From Rhodoplanes azumiensis (GTDB taxonomy: Bacteria > Pseudomonadota > Alphaproteobacteria > Rhizobiales > Xanthobacteraceae): a DNA stretch of 64,000 bases. Positions 34,360-44,111 of this stretch are shown in pieces. The position numbers were made by a program, and so were the translations under genes. The stretch is from assembly GCF_042682915.1 (NCBI RefSeq), contig NZ_JBHUIW010000009.1, positions 62,001 to 126,000 on the forward strand. The letters are read 5' to 3'. Numbering within the stretch: position 1 is the first letter of the stretch; each line of letters opens with the position of its first letter. Under the pieces are notes generated by a model. The model was not told the origin of the DNA and made no database searches. It saw only the letters and a program-made list of their open reading frames with translations.

Positions 34360-35082
34360 TCGCGCTCGAGGTCAAGGAGCTGAGAAAGTCGTTCGGCGGC
34401 CTCTACGTGACGCGTCGTGTGAACCTTTCCGTCGCGGCCGGCGAGCGGCGCCTGATCATCGGCCCGAACGGCGCCGGCAAGACGACGCTGTTCAATCTCG
34501 TCACCGGCGAGATCACGCCGGACTCGGGCTCGATCGCGCTGTTCGGCGAGGACATCACCAGGACGCCGGTGCGCGACCGCGCCCATCGCGGCATGGCGCG
34601 CACCTATCAGATCATCACGCTGTTCGGGCGCGACACGTTGCGCCGCAACGTCATGCTGGCGCTGCTCGGCCTCTCCGAGCGGCGCTGGAACCCGTTCATC
34701 GACTTCGAGCGCCAGCGCGATCTGGTCGAGAAGGCCGAGGCGGCGCTCGCCATGGTCGGGCTCGCCCATCTCGCCGACCGGCCGCTCGCCGAGACCTCCT
34801 ACGGCGAGCGACGCCGTGTCGAGATCGCCATGGCGCTCGCTCAGAAGCCGCGCGTGCTCCTTCTCGACGAGCCCTTCGCCGGCCTGTCGATCGACGAGCG
34901 CCAGGACGTCCACAAGCTCCTGATGGCGGTGCCGCGCGACGTCACCATGGTGATGATCGAGCACAACATGGACGTCGCGCTGGAGTTCGCCGAGAAGATC
35001 ACGCTCCTCAATTTCGGCGAGGTGATCGTCGAGGGCACGCGCGCCGAGGTGGTCGCCGATCCGCGCACCCGGGAGGTCTATC

Positions 35083-35093
<11 letters not shown>
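34356..35093 (+). CDS. livG: Branched-chain amino acid-type ABC ATPase (LivG family)
   Basis: 245 residues. Walker A GPNGAGKTT, Q-loop RTYQIITLF, signature TSYGERRRVEIAMALA, Walker B VLLLDEPFAGLS and H-loop MIEHNMDVAL are intact. The LivG-type start (ALEVKELRKSFGGLYVTRRVNLSV) is clear. ATG 34356 overlaps the livM stop. Its 3' end overlaps livF by 11 bases. Confidence 0.93.
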
Positions 35094-35799
<706 letters not shown>

Positions 35800-35820
35800 G
35801 CGGGGGAGGAACGTGGGCTC

Positions 35821-36192
35821 TCAAGCTCCGGTCCGGCGCTGCTCCAGCGCGGCCCTCACCGTCTCCGGCTCGCGGGCGATGACGGTGAGATAGGCCCTCG
35901 CGGCCTGGTCGGGTTCGACCCGGCCCTGCTCCCAGTCGCGAAGCGTGCCGAGCGGGATGTGGTATCGGGCCGCGAAATCTTCCTGCGTCAGCCCGAGCGC
36001 CCGACGCACCACCTTCACCTGCGGCGTGCGCTTCATCCGCTTCATGTCGGCTTCGGTGAGGGGCCGCGCATCCGGATCGGCCGCCGCTGCGCGGCTTCGC
36101 TCGGCTGGAGACATCGCATCGAAGCGGCTCCAGTCCGTCATCCCAGTGCCCGGCCGCTCAAATGTTGTCTTCGTGGTATCGCCGTTTTTCAT
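35821..36192 (-). CDS. XRE-family helix-turn-helix antitoxin partner of the BrnT-type toxin
   Basis: 123 residues if ATG 36192 is used, which overlaps the toxin gene by 35 bases; ATG 36141 (MTDWSRFDAM) is an alternative. The N-terminal half is a flexible toxin-wrapping region; the C-terminal half is a Cro/CI-type helix-turn-helix (VRRALGLTQEDFAARYHIPLGTLRDWEQGR). It should neutralise the upstream toxin and repress the pair. It is not the ribbon-helix-helix BrnA of Brucella, but this XRE-type partner is common with BrnT-like proteins in alphaproteobacteria. Confidence 0.8.
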   Translation of the reverse strand: MKNGDTTKTTFERPGTGMTDWSRFDAMSPAERSRAAAADPDARPLTEADMKRMKRTPQVKVVRRALGLTQEDFAARYHIPLGTLRDWEQGRVEPDQAARAYLTVIAREPETVRAALEQRRTGA

Positions 36193-36442
36193 AGGGCTCG
36201 GCTCCGCGTGCGGAAATGATGCGAATTGTCTCGCCGCGCATCGTGTAAGCGACATACAGCAGGCGGCCCTCCACCATCCCGAGAAGACACCACCTGTCCT
36301 CGCCGTAGTCTTCGCGATCGTCGAACCACTCGACGGCGAACGGGTCTCGGAACACGAGCGTTGCCGTCTCGAAACTCACACGATGGTCGAGTTCGTTCCG
36401 TGCCGCTTTGGCGTCGTCCCATTCGAAGTCGTTGCGTGTCAT
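36158..36442 (-). CDS. brnT: BrnT family toxin (RelE-fold ribonuclease)
   Basis: 94 residues from ATG 36442. The classic BrnT start is present (FEWDDAKAARNELDHRVSFETATLVF), followed by DDREDYGEDRWCLLGMVEGRLLYVAYTMRGETIRIISAR and the ending AEPYEKRRYHE; the conserved RIISAR and Tyr-rich tail fit BrnT nucleases. It is upstream of its antitoxin, the BrnTA order. The proximity of a palindrome to the start suggests autoregulation. Lies directly after putA on the same strand. Confidence 0.85.
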   Translation of the reverse strand: MTRNDFEWDDAKAARNELDHRVSFETATLVFRDPFAVEWFDDREDYGEDRWCLLGMVEGRLLYVAYTMRGETIRIISARGAEPYEKRRYHEDNI

Positions 36443-36445
36443 AAG

Positions 36446-36460
36446 TACGGAATATCCGTA
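36446..36460. promoter_or_regulatory. Candidate toxin-antitoxin operator (TACGGA-ATA-TCCGTA)
   Basis: Perfect 6-bp inverted repeat with a 3-base spacer, four bases before the toxin start codon and next to a TTGACA (minus strand, 36464-36469). Position fits autorepression by the XRE antitoxin. Confidence 0.6.
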
Positions 36461-36502
36461 GTTTGTCAATGGATGCCGTGCGGCTCACGGGGAGGTCCGC
36501 GC

Positions 36503-39500
36503 TCACTCCTCCGTGTCCGCCAGCAGGGCGGCGTTGCCGCCGATGGCGGCCGTGTTGATCGTGATGGTCTGCTCGACGGCGAAGCGGCGCACATAGTCCG
36601 AGCCGCCGGCCTTGGGGCCGGTGCCGGAGAGGCCGCTGCCGCCGAACGGCTGGGTGCCGACCACGGCGCCGATCATGTTGCGGTTGACGTAGACGTTGCC
36701 GTGGCCGAGTCGGGCGATCGCGCGCTCGGCCGTCGCGGCGATGCGCGAGTGGATCCCCAGCGTCAGTCGCGTGCCGTTGCGGGCGATGTCCTCGACGAGG
36801 TCGTCGAAGCCGTCGGCCCGCCAGCGCACGACGTGCAGGACCGGGCCGAACACCTCGTCCCGAAGATCGCTCGCCCGGTCGAGCGCGATCACGGCGGGCG
36901 GCACGAAGATCCCGTCTCGCGGCAGCGGTCGGTCCGCGTCGGCACGCCACAACAGGCGGCCCTGCTTCTCCGCCCGGTCGAGCCAGGCGAGGAGGCGGTC
37001 CTGCGCGTCGGCGTCGATCACCGGGCCGACATGGGTCGCGGGATCGCGCGGGTCGCCGATCGCGAGCTCCCTGGCGGCGCCGACCAGCATCGTGATCACG
37101 GGATCGGCGACGTCCTCCTGCACGCACAGGAGCCGCAGCGCCGAGCAGCGCTGGCCGGCGGAGCGGAACGCCGACGTGATCACGTCGTCGACGAGCTGCT
37201 CCGGCAACGCGGTCGCGTCGGCGATCATGGCGTTGATGCCGCCGGTCTCGGCGATCAGCGGCACCAGCGGCCCGTCGCGCGCCGCCAGATCCTGGGCGAT
37301 CGATCGCGCCACCGCGGTCGATCCCGTGAAGGCGATGCCGGCGAGCCGCGGGTCGCCGACCATCATCGCGCCGACATGGCCGTCGCCGGGCAGCAGATGA
37401 AGCGCGGTCGCCGGGATGCCGGCGGCGTGCAGGAGCCGCACCGCGTGGGCGGCGACGAGCGGCGTCTGCTCGGCCGGTTTCGCCACCACGGCGTTGCCGG
37501 CGACCAGCGCCGCGGCGACCTGGCCGACGAAGATCGCCAGCGGAAAGTTCCACGGGCTGATGCAGGCGACGACGCCGCGCCCACGCCGCCGCAGCAGGTT
37601 CGACTCGCCGGTGGGGCCGGGCAGCGGCTCGGGCGAGAGCGTCCGACGGGCGTCCAGGGCGTAGTAGCGACACAGATCGACGGCCTCGCGGACCTCGGCG
37701 AGCGCGTCGTCGAGCGTCTTGCCGCCCTCGGCCTGAAGGAGGGCGATCAGCGGCCCGCGCTCCCGCTCGATCAGGTCGGCGGCGCGGACGAGCGCAGCCG
37801 CACGCGTCGTCAGCGCCGTCGCGTCCCAGGCCGAAAAGCCGGCCGCGGCCGCCGCCATGGCGGCCGTGACGATCGCCGCGTCGGCCTCGGTGACGCGGCC
37901 GATCACGGCGCCGTCGATCGGCGAGATCACGTCGCGGACATGGCCGGGCAGGGCGACGCCGTCCACCAGCGGCGCCGCAATCAAGGGCGCTGCGTGGCGC
38001 GCCTCCGGCAGCCGTGCCGCGGCGACGAGCGCGGTCAGGCTCTCGGCATGGCCGAACTCGATCCCTTCGCCGCCGCGCCGGCCCGGATGGATGTCGCAGG
38101 GCATGGGCAGGCGTGGGTTTCTCGCCTGCGCGGCACTGACGATGATCTCGCGGGGCCGCTTCAGCACGGCCGAAAGCGGCACGGCCGGGTCGGCGGCGCG
38201 CGACACGAAGGACGAGTTGGCGCCGTTCTCCAGGAGCCGCCGCACCAGATAGGCGAGGAGATCGCGATGCGCGCCGACCGGGGCGTAGACCCGGCAGGCC
38301 GCGGCGGGCTCGTCGGCGAGCAGCCGCGCGTAGAGCGCCGCGCCCATGCCGTGCAGGCGTTGGAACTCGTAGCCCTCGGTGCCGCCGGCGATCTCGATCA
38401 CGCTGGCGATCGTCAGGGCGTTGTGGGTGGCGAACTGCGGCGAAAGATGCGGCCGCGCCGCCAGCAGGGCCTGGGCGCAGTCGAGATAGGCGAGGTCGGT
38501 CATCGCCTTGCGGGTGAAGACCGGATAGTCGGCGAGGCCGCGCTCCTGCGCCCGCTTGATCTCGGTGTCCCAGTAGGCGCCCTTCACCAGCCGCACCGGG
38601 ATGCGGGTGCGGCGCGCGCGGGCGAGGTCGGCGAGCCAGGCGATCACGGCGCCGGCGCGCTTCTGGTACGCCTGGACGGCGAGGCCGAGCCCGTCCCAGC
38701 CGGCCAGCTCCGGCTCCGCCAAGAGACGCTCGAACAGGTCGAGCGACAGCTCCAGCCGGTCGGCCTCCTCGGCGTCGATGGTGATGCCGATGCCGTGCGC
38801 GTGCGCCGCCCCGGCGAGGTCGCGCAGCCGCGGCCCGAGCTCGGCCATGACGCGGTTCCGCGACACCGCCTCGTAGCGCGGATGCAGGGCGGAGAGCTTG
38901 ACCGAGAGGCTGGGTCGTCCGTCCGGGTCGGTGCCCGTCCGGGTCGCGCCGGCGGCGGGCGGTCCGGCGTGGCGTGCCATCGCGGCGAGCGCGGCGGCGT
39001 AGTTCGCGGCATAGCGCTCCGCGTCGGCGGCCGTGCGGGCGCCTTCGCCGAGCATGTCGAACGACCAGCGCAGCCGCGGTTGTCGCGCGGCCCGGTGGAC
39101 CGCCTCGCCGATCGTCTCGGCGAACACGAAGTGGGTGCCCAGCAGCCGGATCGCCTGGCACACCGCGGCCCGCACGGCCGGGCGACCCAGCCGGGCGACC
39201 AGCGGCGCGACGAGCCCGTGCGGCGTCTCCTCGGCGGCGACCAGGCGGGCCGACAGGCCGAGCGCGGCGGCGGCGACCGAGCCGACCAGCGTGCCGGAGC
39301 GGCCGGCGTGATGGACGAAGTCGGCGGCGCGCAGCCGGTCCTCGATCAGCCGGTCGGCCGTGGCGTCGTCCGGGACGCGCAGCAGGGCCTCGGCCAGCAC
39401 CATCAGGGCGAGGCCTTCGCGGGTGGAGAGGGCGTATTCGCGCATCAGGTCGTCGATGCCGCCGATGCCGCCCGGCCCGGTGCGCACGGCCTCGACCAGC

Positions 39501-39664
39501 CGGGTCGCCCGCGCCTCGATTCGGGCCTCGGCCGCGGGATCGAGCCGCCCGGCGGCGAGGGAGCGTTCGGCGATCGGCTCGTCCGGCGGCGCCAGTGGCG
39601 CCCGGAACGGCGCCGGCCCATTCGGTGGCCGGGATGCCGGCATGGCCGCCTCCTGCGTGCTCAT
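36503..39664 (-). CDS. putA: Bifunctional proline dehydrogenase / delta-1-pyrroline-5-carboxylate dehydrogenase PutA
   Basis: 1053 residues. The proline dehydrogenase barrel occupies roughly residues 190-500, with SVKLSALHPRYE, VRLVKGAYWDTEIKRAQ and FATHNALTIASV. The aldehyde dehydrogenase half (about 540-1040) has the active-site Cys in SAGQRCSALRL and Glu in AETGGINAMI. GAGGAGG precedes ATG 39664. It oxidises proline to glutamate with FAD and NAD. The N terminus lacks a ribbon-helix-helix DNA-binding domain, so this PutA is not a self-repressor; an Lrp-type activator would be expected. Confidence 0.96.
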   Translation of the reverse strand: MSTQEAAMPASRPPNGPAPFRAPLAPPDEPIAERSLAAGRLDPAAEARIEARATRLVEAVRTGPGGIGGIDDLMREYALSTREGLALMVLAEALLRVPDDATADRLIEDRLRAADFVHHAGRSGTLVGSVAAAALGLSARLVAAEETPHGLVAPLVARLGRPAVRAAVCQAIRLLGTHFVFAETIGEAVHRAARQPRLRWSFDMLGEGARTAADAERYAANYAAALAAMARHAGPPAAGATRTGTDPDGRPSLSVKLSALHPRYEAVSRNRVMAELGPRLRDLAGAAHAHGIGITIDAEEADRLELSLDLFERLLAEPELAGWDGLGLAVQAYQKRAGAVIAWLADLARARRTRIPVRLVKGAYWDTEIKRAQERGLADYPVFTRKAMTDLAYLDCAQALLAARPHLSPQFATHNALTIASVIEIAGGTEGYEFQRLHGMGAALYARLLADEPAAACRVYAPVGAHRDLLAYLVRRLLENGANSSFVSRAADPAVPLSAVLKRPREIIVSAAQARNPRLPMPCDIHPGRRGGEGIEFGHAESLTALVAAARLPEARHAAPLIAAPLVDGVALPGHVRDVISPIDGAVIGRVTEADAAIVTAAMAAAAAGFSAWDATALTTRAAALVRAADLIERERGPLIALLQAEGGKTLDDALAEVREAVDLCRYYALDARRTLSPEPLPGPTGESNLLRRRGRGVVACISPWNFPLAIFVGQVAAALVAGNAVVAKPAEQTPLVAAHAVRLLHAAGIPATALHLLPGDGHVGAMMVGDPRLAGIAFTGSTAVARSIAQDLAARDGPLVPLIAETGGINAMIADATALPEQLVDDVITSAFRSAGQRCSALRLLCVQEDVADPVITMLVGAARELAIGDPRDPATHVGPVIDADAQDRLLAWLDRAEKQGRLLWRADADRPLPRDGIFVPPAVIALDRASDLRDEVFGPVLHVVRWRADGFDDLVEDIARNGTRLTLGIHSRIAATAERAIARLGHGNVYVNRNMIGAVVGTQPFGGSGLSGTGPKAGGSDYVRRFAVEQTITINTAAIGGNAALLADTEE

Positions 39665-39916
39665 CGTGACCTCCTCGACCCGGACTCGCGTGTCCGCCGC
39701 GTCGGATGAACGGCGGCTATCGCCGCTGCGACACAGTGTCGGGTCGTCGGACCGCGACGGGACACGAAATCGCGCGCCAGATCAGCGACCGTGTGGCATC
39801 GTCGCGACGGCCGACGCCGTTTCGCGGCGCGGTACGACGTTCGGCGGTCGGCCGGTCGCGAACCCGGTCCGGGCTGCGGGACTGGAACAAGGGCGGGAAC
39901 GACAAGGGCAAGAACA

Positions 39917-40975
39917 ATGCGCATGGGCAGGCTCCTGCGGCGCCTCCTGCTGTTGCCGGCGACGACCGTCGTGGTCGTTCAGGCGGCGATTTCGATTCTC
40001 GCGTCCCCGGCGATCGCGCAGCCCTACGTCAAGTTCACGCTCGACGGCCGGATCGACAGCCGCGCCGCCCCGTTCCTGCTCGCCCTCGACCGGGGCTGGC
40101 TGAAGGCCGAGGGCCTCGACGTCTCGATCGACCCGGCCCCGTCGCCCCAAGAGGCGCTCGCGCGCGTCGCCGCCGGCACCTACGACCTCGCGCTCGTCGA
40201 CATCAACGCGCTGATCAAGTTCCGTGCCCAGACCCCCGGCGCTGCGATGACGGCCGTCTTCATGGTGGAGAACCGGCTGCCGTTCGCTGTCCTGGCGCGT
40301 CGCGGCCGCGGTATCGTCGGCCCGAAGGAGCTCGACGGCAAGCGTCTCGGCGCCTCCACGGCGGACGGCTCGCTGACCTACCTGCAGGTGTTCGCCAAGC
40401 TGAACGGCGTCGAGCCGGCCCGCCTCCGGCTGGAGGCCGTCGCCCTGCCGGTGCGCGAGCCGATGCTGGCCTCGGGCCAGGTCGACGCCATCGCGGCGCG
40501 CACCGCGACGGTCGTCGATCTGCGGGCCCGCGGCGTGCCGGCCGAGGACATCGTGGTGCTGCCGATGGCCGACTACGGCGTCGCCCTCTACGGCCAGGCG
40601 ATCGTCGCCGCCGCGCGCATGGTGGCCGAGCGGGGTGTCGCGTTGCGGGCCTTCCTGCGGGCCGCCGCGCGCGGCCTCGAGGAAACGGCCCGCGACCCCG
40701 CCCGGGCGATCGATTCGGTGGTCCAGCGGACCGAGCAGGCGGCGCGGGACCGCGAGCTCGCCAAGCTGGAGATCGATCTCGTCGGCAGCCTGGTGACGCC
40801 GGAGGTGCGCGAGAACGGGTTCGGGGCGGTCGACATGGAGCGGCTCGGCCGATCGATCGATCAGCTCGGCCTCGGCAGCGAGCTGCGCGTCAAGCCGAAG
40901 CCCACCGAGGTGTTCGATCCGTCCTTCCTGCCGCCGCTCGACGAGCGCCTGCCCCCCGGCGGGCCGGCCCGCTGA
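39917..40975 (+). CDS. ABC transporter substrate-binding protein, NMT1/TauA type
   Basis: 352 residues with a signal peptide (RRLLLLPATTVVVVQAAI, cut near AIAQ). The mature start YVKFTLDGRIDSRAAPFLLALDRGWLKAEGLDV and AGTYDLALVDINALIKF are characteristic of NMT1/THI5-like binding proteins for pyrimidine, taurine or nitrate-like ligands. ATG 39917 has only a weak ribosome-binding site. No permease or ATPase gene is beside it, so it is an orphan receptor or shares a transporter. The divergent 250-base region to putA holds nothing I recognise. Confidence 0.82.
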   Translation: MRMGRLLRRLLLLPATTVVVVQAAISILASPAIAQPYVKFTLDGRIDSRAAPFLLALDRGWLKAEGLDVSIDPAPSPQEALARVAAGTYDLALVDINALIKFRAQTPGAAMTAVFMVENRLPFAVLARRGRGIVGPKELDGKRLGASTADGSLTYLQVFAKLNGVEPARLRLEAVALPVREPMLASGQVDAIAARTATVVDLRARGVPAEDIVVLPMADYGVALYGQAIVAAARMVAERGVALRAFLRAAARGLEETARDPARAIDSVVQRTEQAARDRELAKLEIDLVGSLVTPEVRENGFGAVDMERLGRSIDQLGLGSELRVKPKPTEVFDPSFLPPLDERLPPGGPAR

Positions 40976-41031
40976 CGACGGAACCGAGACGACGGAACCG
41001 AGACGACGAGGCCCGAGACGACGGAGCCCGG
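40975..41031 (+). repeat. 14-bp tandem repeat, about four copies, starting on the stop codon
   Basis: ACGACGGAACCGAG at 40975-40988 and 40989-41002, then two diverged units to 41031. The first base belongs to the TGA stop of the binding-protein gene. Confidence 0.85.
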
Positions 41032-41097
41032 GGCGCGCGCGCTCCGGGCCTCCTGTATTGCGATCTCGTGCGGGCTCGGGGCCCCGCGGGCGCCGCT

Positions 41098-42039
41098 TCA
41101 GGCGACCGACTGCATCCCGGACCGGGCGGCCGCCCGCATGTCGGGCGAGCGTCCTTCGGCGCCGCCTCTGTCGCCGCCCGCCTTGGCGGTGCCGCGCGGG
41201 CGCAGCGTCTCGGCCAGCACGGCGACGAGATCGTCGCGCACCACCGGGTCGGCGTCGGTCCCGGTGCAGATGCTGCAGGCGACGTCGGCCAGTGCCGGGA
41301 GGTCCGGGTCGTCGCAGATCGAGCCGGCGTCGGCGAGCGTCCGCGTCATCGCGGTGACGCCGAGACCCGCCGCGACGGCGCGTCGCAGCTCGTCGATATG
41401 GCCGGCCGTGAAGACGATGTCGAAGCTGCGCCCGGCGCTCTCCAGCGCGGCGACCATGTGGCGGTGGAACATGCAGGTCTCGCCGCGGCTCACCAGCGGC
41501 AGCGGCTTGCCGGGATCGAGCCCGAGCGGCCCGCGCGTCCACACCATGTCCTCGCGCCAGTGATGGCTCGCCATCTCGTGCGGGTGCGGGCTCGTCATCG
41601 CGACGACGACGTCGATCTCGCCATGCTCGAACTCCTGCAGGAGCGTGGTGCTGCACCCGGTCTTCATGTGCAGCCGCACGTCGGGCCAGCGCGCCCGGAA
41701 CGCCGCGAGGCTCTGCCACAGCGGCAGCCCGATGAAGTCGCCGGGCAGGCCGAAGCGCAGGAGGCGGCCGCGGCCGGTGCCGTGCGCGAGCGAGACGATC
41801 TGATCGTTGATGGCGAGCAGCTTGCGCGCCTGGACGACGACGTTGCTGCCCTTCTCGGTCAGGCTCACACCGGGCGCGCTCTTGTCGAGCAGATCGAACC
41901 CGAGGAGGAACTGCAGGCGCTTGATCTGCGCGCTGACCGCGGGCTGGGTGACACCGAGCTTCTGGGCCGCCTTGGTGAAGCTGCGCAGATCGACGACCGT
42001 CAGCAGCGTGCGCAATAGCTCGGTCGGAATATTCGTCAT
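41098..42039 (-). CDS. LysR family transcriptional regulator
   Basis: 313 residues. N-terminal winged helix-turn-helix: LLRTLLTVVDLRSFTKAAQKLGVTQPAVSAQIKRLQ. A LysR effector domain follows with GRLLRFGLPGDFIGLPLW, and VAAGLGVTAMTRTL near the end. The C-terminal 30 residues are a polar extension. It is convergent with the orphan binding protein and divergent from the carboxypeptidase gene, either of which may be a target. The inducer is unknown. Confidence 0.92.
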   Translation of the reverse strand: MTNIPTELLRTLLTVVDLRSFTKAAQKLGVTQPAVSAQIKRLQFLLGFDLLDKSAPGVSLTEKGSNVVVQARKLLAINDQIVSLAHGTGRGRLLRFGLPGDFIGLPLWQSLAAFRARWPDVRLHMKTGCSTTLLQEFEHGEIDVVVAMTSPHPHEMASHHWREDMVWTRGPLGLDPGKPLPLVSRGETCMFHRHMVAALESAGRSFDIVFTAGHIDELRRAVAAGLGVTAMTRTLADAGSICDDPDLPALADVACSICTGTDADPVVRDDLVAVLAETLRPRGTAKAGGDRGGAEGRSPDMRAAARSGMQSVA

Positions 42040-42476
42040 CGAAAAACCCGCTGGTGCCTGGGTGCAGTGCGCTCGATCGGCCTTGCTCCTGGCTCGATGC
42101 GGTCAGCGTGCCAAATCTCGCGGACAATCAATTTGATCTAGGTCAGTTCAGGCGCTGCGCTGCGGGATTTTCGCGGGTGCGAAGTGCACCGTGACGGCGG
42201 TGCTGCGGTACGTGATTCTCGGCTCGGTGGGGGCTCGCGACGCGTGTTTATCGCGGGCCGTCGAGACCGTCCGAAGTCGCGCGGTCGAATATGCGCCGGC
42301 GGACTCGCGGGGCGCGGGGCCGCCGCACGGTCGAACTTTGGACGCTTTCCTCCGGCTTGGCTGTGGTTCGCCTCCGGTCGGGAGGGGATTTTGCGTTCGC
42401 GCCTCCGATCGGATTAGACTGGCACGCCCGCGACGCGATCCGGGCGCGATCTTCCATCTACGGGGCTGGTCATCCG
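42040..42476. other. Divergent intergenic region between the LysR gene and the carboxypeptidase gene
   Basis: No gene supported. A short AT-rich patch carries the palindrome ATCAA-T-TTGAT (42127-42137), about 90 bases before the LysR start, a candidate LysR site. In-frame extensions of the carboxypeptidase (to 42291) are Arg-rich and lack a ribosome-binding site. Confidence 0.4.
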
Positions 42477-44111
42477 ATGCGCGTGTCGTCTCCGCTCGTC
42501 GTTCTCCCGGCCGCCGTGGGCCTCGCCCTCGCGGTCGCCACCGCCGATGCGCGCGCCGCCGGCGAGGCGCTGCTGCTGGTCGAGGCCGACACCGGCAAGG
42601 TGCTGAAGGCCGAGAACGCCACGCATCCGTGGTATCCGGCCTCGGTCACCAAGCTGATGACCGCCTACGTGACGCTGCGCGCCGTGAAGGAAGGCCGAAT
42701 CACGCTCGATACGGTGTTCACCGTGTCGCCGAACGCGGTCGCCCAGCAGCCGACCAAGATGGGCTTCGCCACCGGCACCCAGGTCACGGTCGACAACGCC
42801 CTCAAGATGATGATGGTGAAGTCGGCCAACGACATCGCCGTGGTGCTGGCGGAGGGCGTGTCGGGCTCGGTCGAGGCCTTCGCCGACGAGATGAACGCGG
42901 CCTCGGCGCGGCTCGGCATGACCCAGTCGAGCTGGGTCAATCCCAACGGCCTGCCGGCCGACGGGCAGATCACCTCGGCGCGCGACATGGCGATCCTGGC
43001 CCGCGCGGTGCTGCGCGAGCTTCCCGAATACGAGGGCTACTGGGGCATCCCGGCGATCCGCTTCGGCAAGCGCATCATCCGCAACACCAACTCGCTCCTC
43101 GTTCGCTATCCGGGCGTCGACGGCATGAAGACCGGCTTCATCTGCGCCTCGGGCTTCAACGTCGTCGCCACCGCGACCCGCGACGGCCGCCGGCTGATCG
43201 CCGTCGTGTTCGGCGCGCCGTCCCCGGCGGTGCGCGCCGCCAAGGCCGCCTTCCTGTTCGAGAGCGCCTTCACCAACACCGGCCTCGGCTGGCTGGCGCC
43301 GTCCTACGGCAATGTCGCGTCGCTGGCGCCGATCGCGGCCGAGCCGCCGAACCTGCGCGAGGAGATGTGCGGCAAGCACCGTCGCCGCCCGGCCGCCGAG
43401 GACGCCGACGACGACGAAATCGCCGGCATGCCGGGCAGCAACGCGACGGGCGAGCCCGGCGGCGTGCAGGCGCTGCTGTTCCCCGGCGCCCGGACGGCCG
43501 GGACCAAGGCCTCGGCCCTGGTCTCCCAGACCATCGCGGTCGGGCCGCCGATCGACGTCCATGTCGGGCCGCCGCGCCGGCCCGGGACGGCCCTCGCCTC
43601 CACCGGGGCGGGCCGGATCGTGCCGCCCGCCAAGCCCGACGCCGGCGCCGCGGCGCTCGCCACCGCCACCAAGCCGCCAACCCCGAAGCCGGCGCCGAAG
43701 GGCCTGGTGGCGCTACCCAATCGCGGACCGACGGCCGGCGCCGTGCCGGCGCCGCCGGCCAAGCCGAGAGCGGTCGCGCCGAAGCCCGTCGCGGCGAAGC
43801 CGGCCGGCACCGCGGCCACGACCGCGACCGGGGCCACGACCCCGACCGACGCCAAGCCGGCGGCCCCGAGGCCCGTGGCTGCCAATCCCGGCGCCGCAAA
43901 ACCGAAGCCGACCGCCGCGACGAGCCCGGCGACGACCGCCGGCGACAAGCCGAAACCGGCGGGCAGCGCGCCGAAGTCCGCCGCCGCCGGAGCGACCGCA
44001 GGTCCGCCCAAGCCGACCGCCGCGCGTCCGGCCGCCGCGCGTCCGGTGGCCTCGCCGGCCGCCAAGTCGATCGACGGCACCGACACATCCTCCGCCACGC
44101 GGACCCAATGA
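42477..44111 (+). CDS. D-alanyl-D-alanine carboxypeptidase (peptidase S11, PBP5/6 type) with long Ala/Pro/Lys tail
   Basis: 544 residues, of which about the first 320 are the enzyme. Signal peptide at 1-28 (VVLPAAVGLALAVATADARA). Active-site motifs are complete: SVTK (Ser56, Lys59), SAN (116-118) and KTG (218-220). Residues about 370-544 are a low-complexity Ala/Pro/Lys/Thr region that could reach through the cell wall. It trims the peptidoglycan pentapeptide in the periplasm. The start ATG 42477 directly precedes the signal peptide. Its stop overlaps the CobW-type gene (ATGA), an unusual pairing. Confidence 0.9.
   Translation: MRVSSPLVVLPAAVGLALAVATADARAAGEALLLVEADTGKVLKAENATHPWYPASVTKLMTAYVTLRAVKEGRITLDTVFTVSPNAVAQQPTKMGFATGTQVTVDNALKMMMVKSANDIAVVLAEGVSGSVEAFADEMNAASARLGMTQSSWVNPNGLPADGQITSARDMAILARAVLRELPEYEGYWGIPAIRFGKRIIRNTNSLLVRYPGVDGMKTGFICASGFNVVATATRDGRRLIAVVFGAPSPAVRAAKAAFLFESAFTNTGLGWLAPSYGNVASLAPIAAEPPNLREEMCGKHRRRPAAEDADDDEIAGMPGSNATGEPGGVQALLFPGARTAGTKASALVSQTIAVGPPIDVHVGPPRRPGTALASTGAGRIVPPAKPDAGAAALATATKPPTPKPAPKGLVALPNRGPTAGAVPAPPAKPRAVAPKPVAAKPAGTAATTATGATTPTDAKPAAPRPVAANPGAAKPKPTAATSPATTAGDKPKPAGSAPKSAAAGATAGPPKPTAARPAAARPVASPAAKSIDGTDTSSATRTQ

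Noticed and set aside
36441..36469. TTGACA (36464-36469) as the -35 box of the toxin promoter
   Set aside because: With normal spacing the start of transcription would fall after the ATG at 36442. The true promoter is probably further upstream or initiation is leaderless.
35945..39709. 1254-codon plus-strand open frame opposite putA
   Set aside because: PutA on the minus strand has all catalytic motifs and a strong ribosome-binding site; the plus frame has neither.
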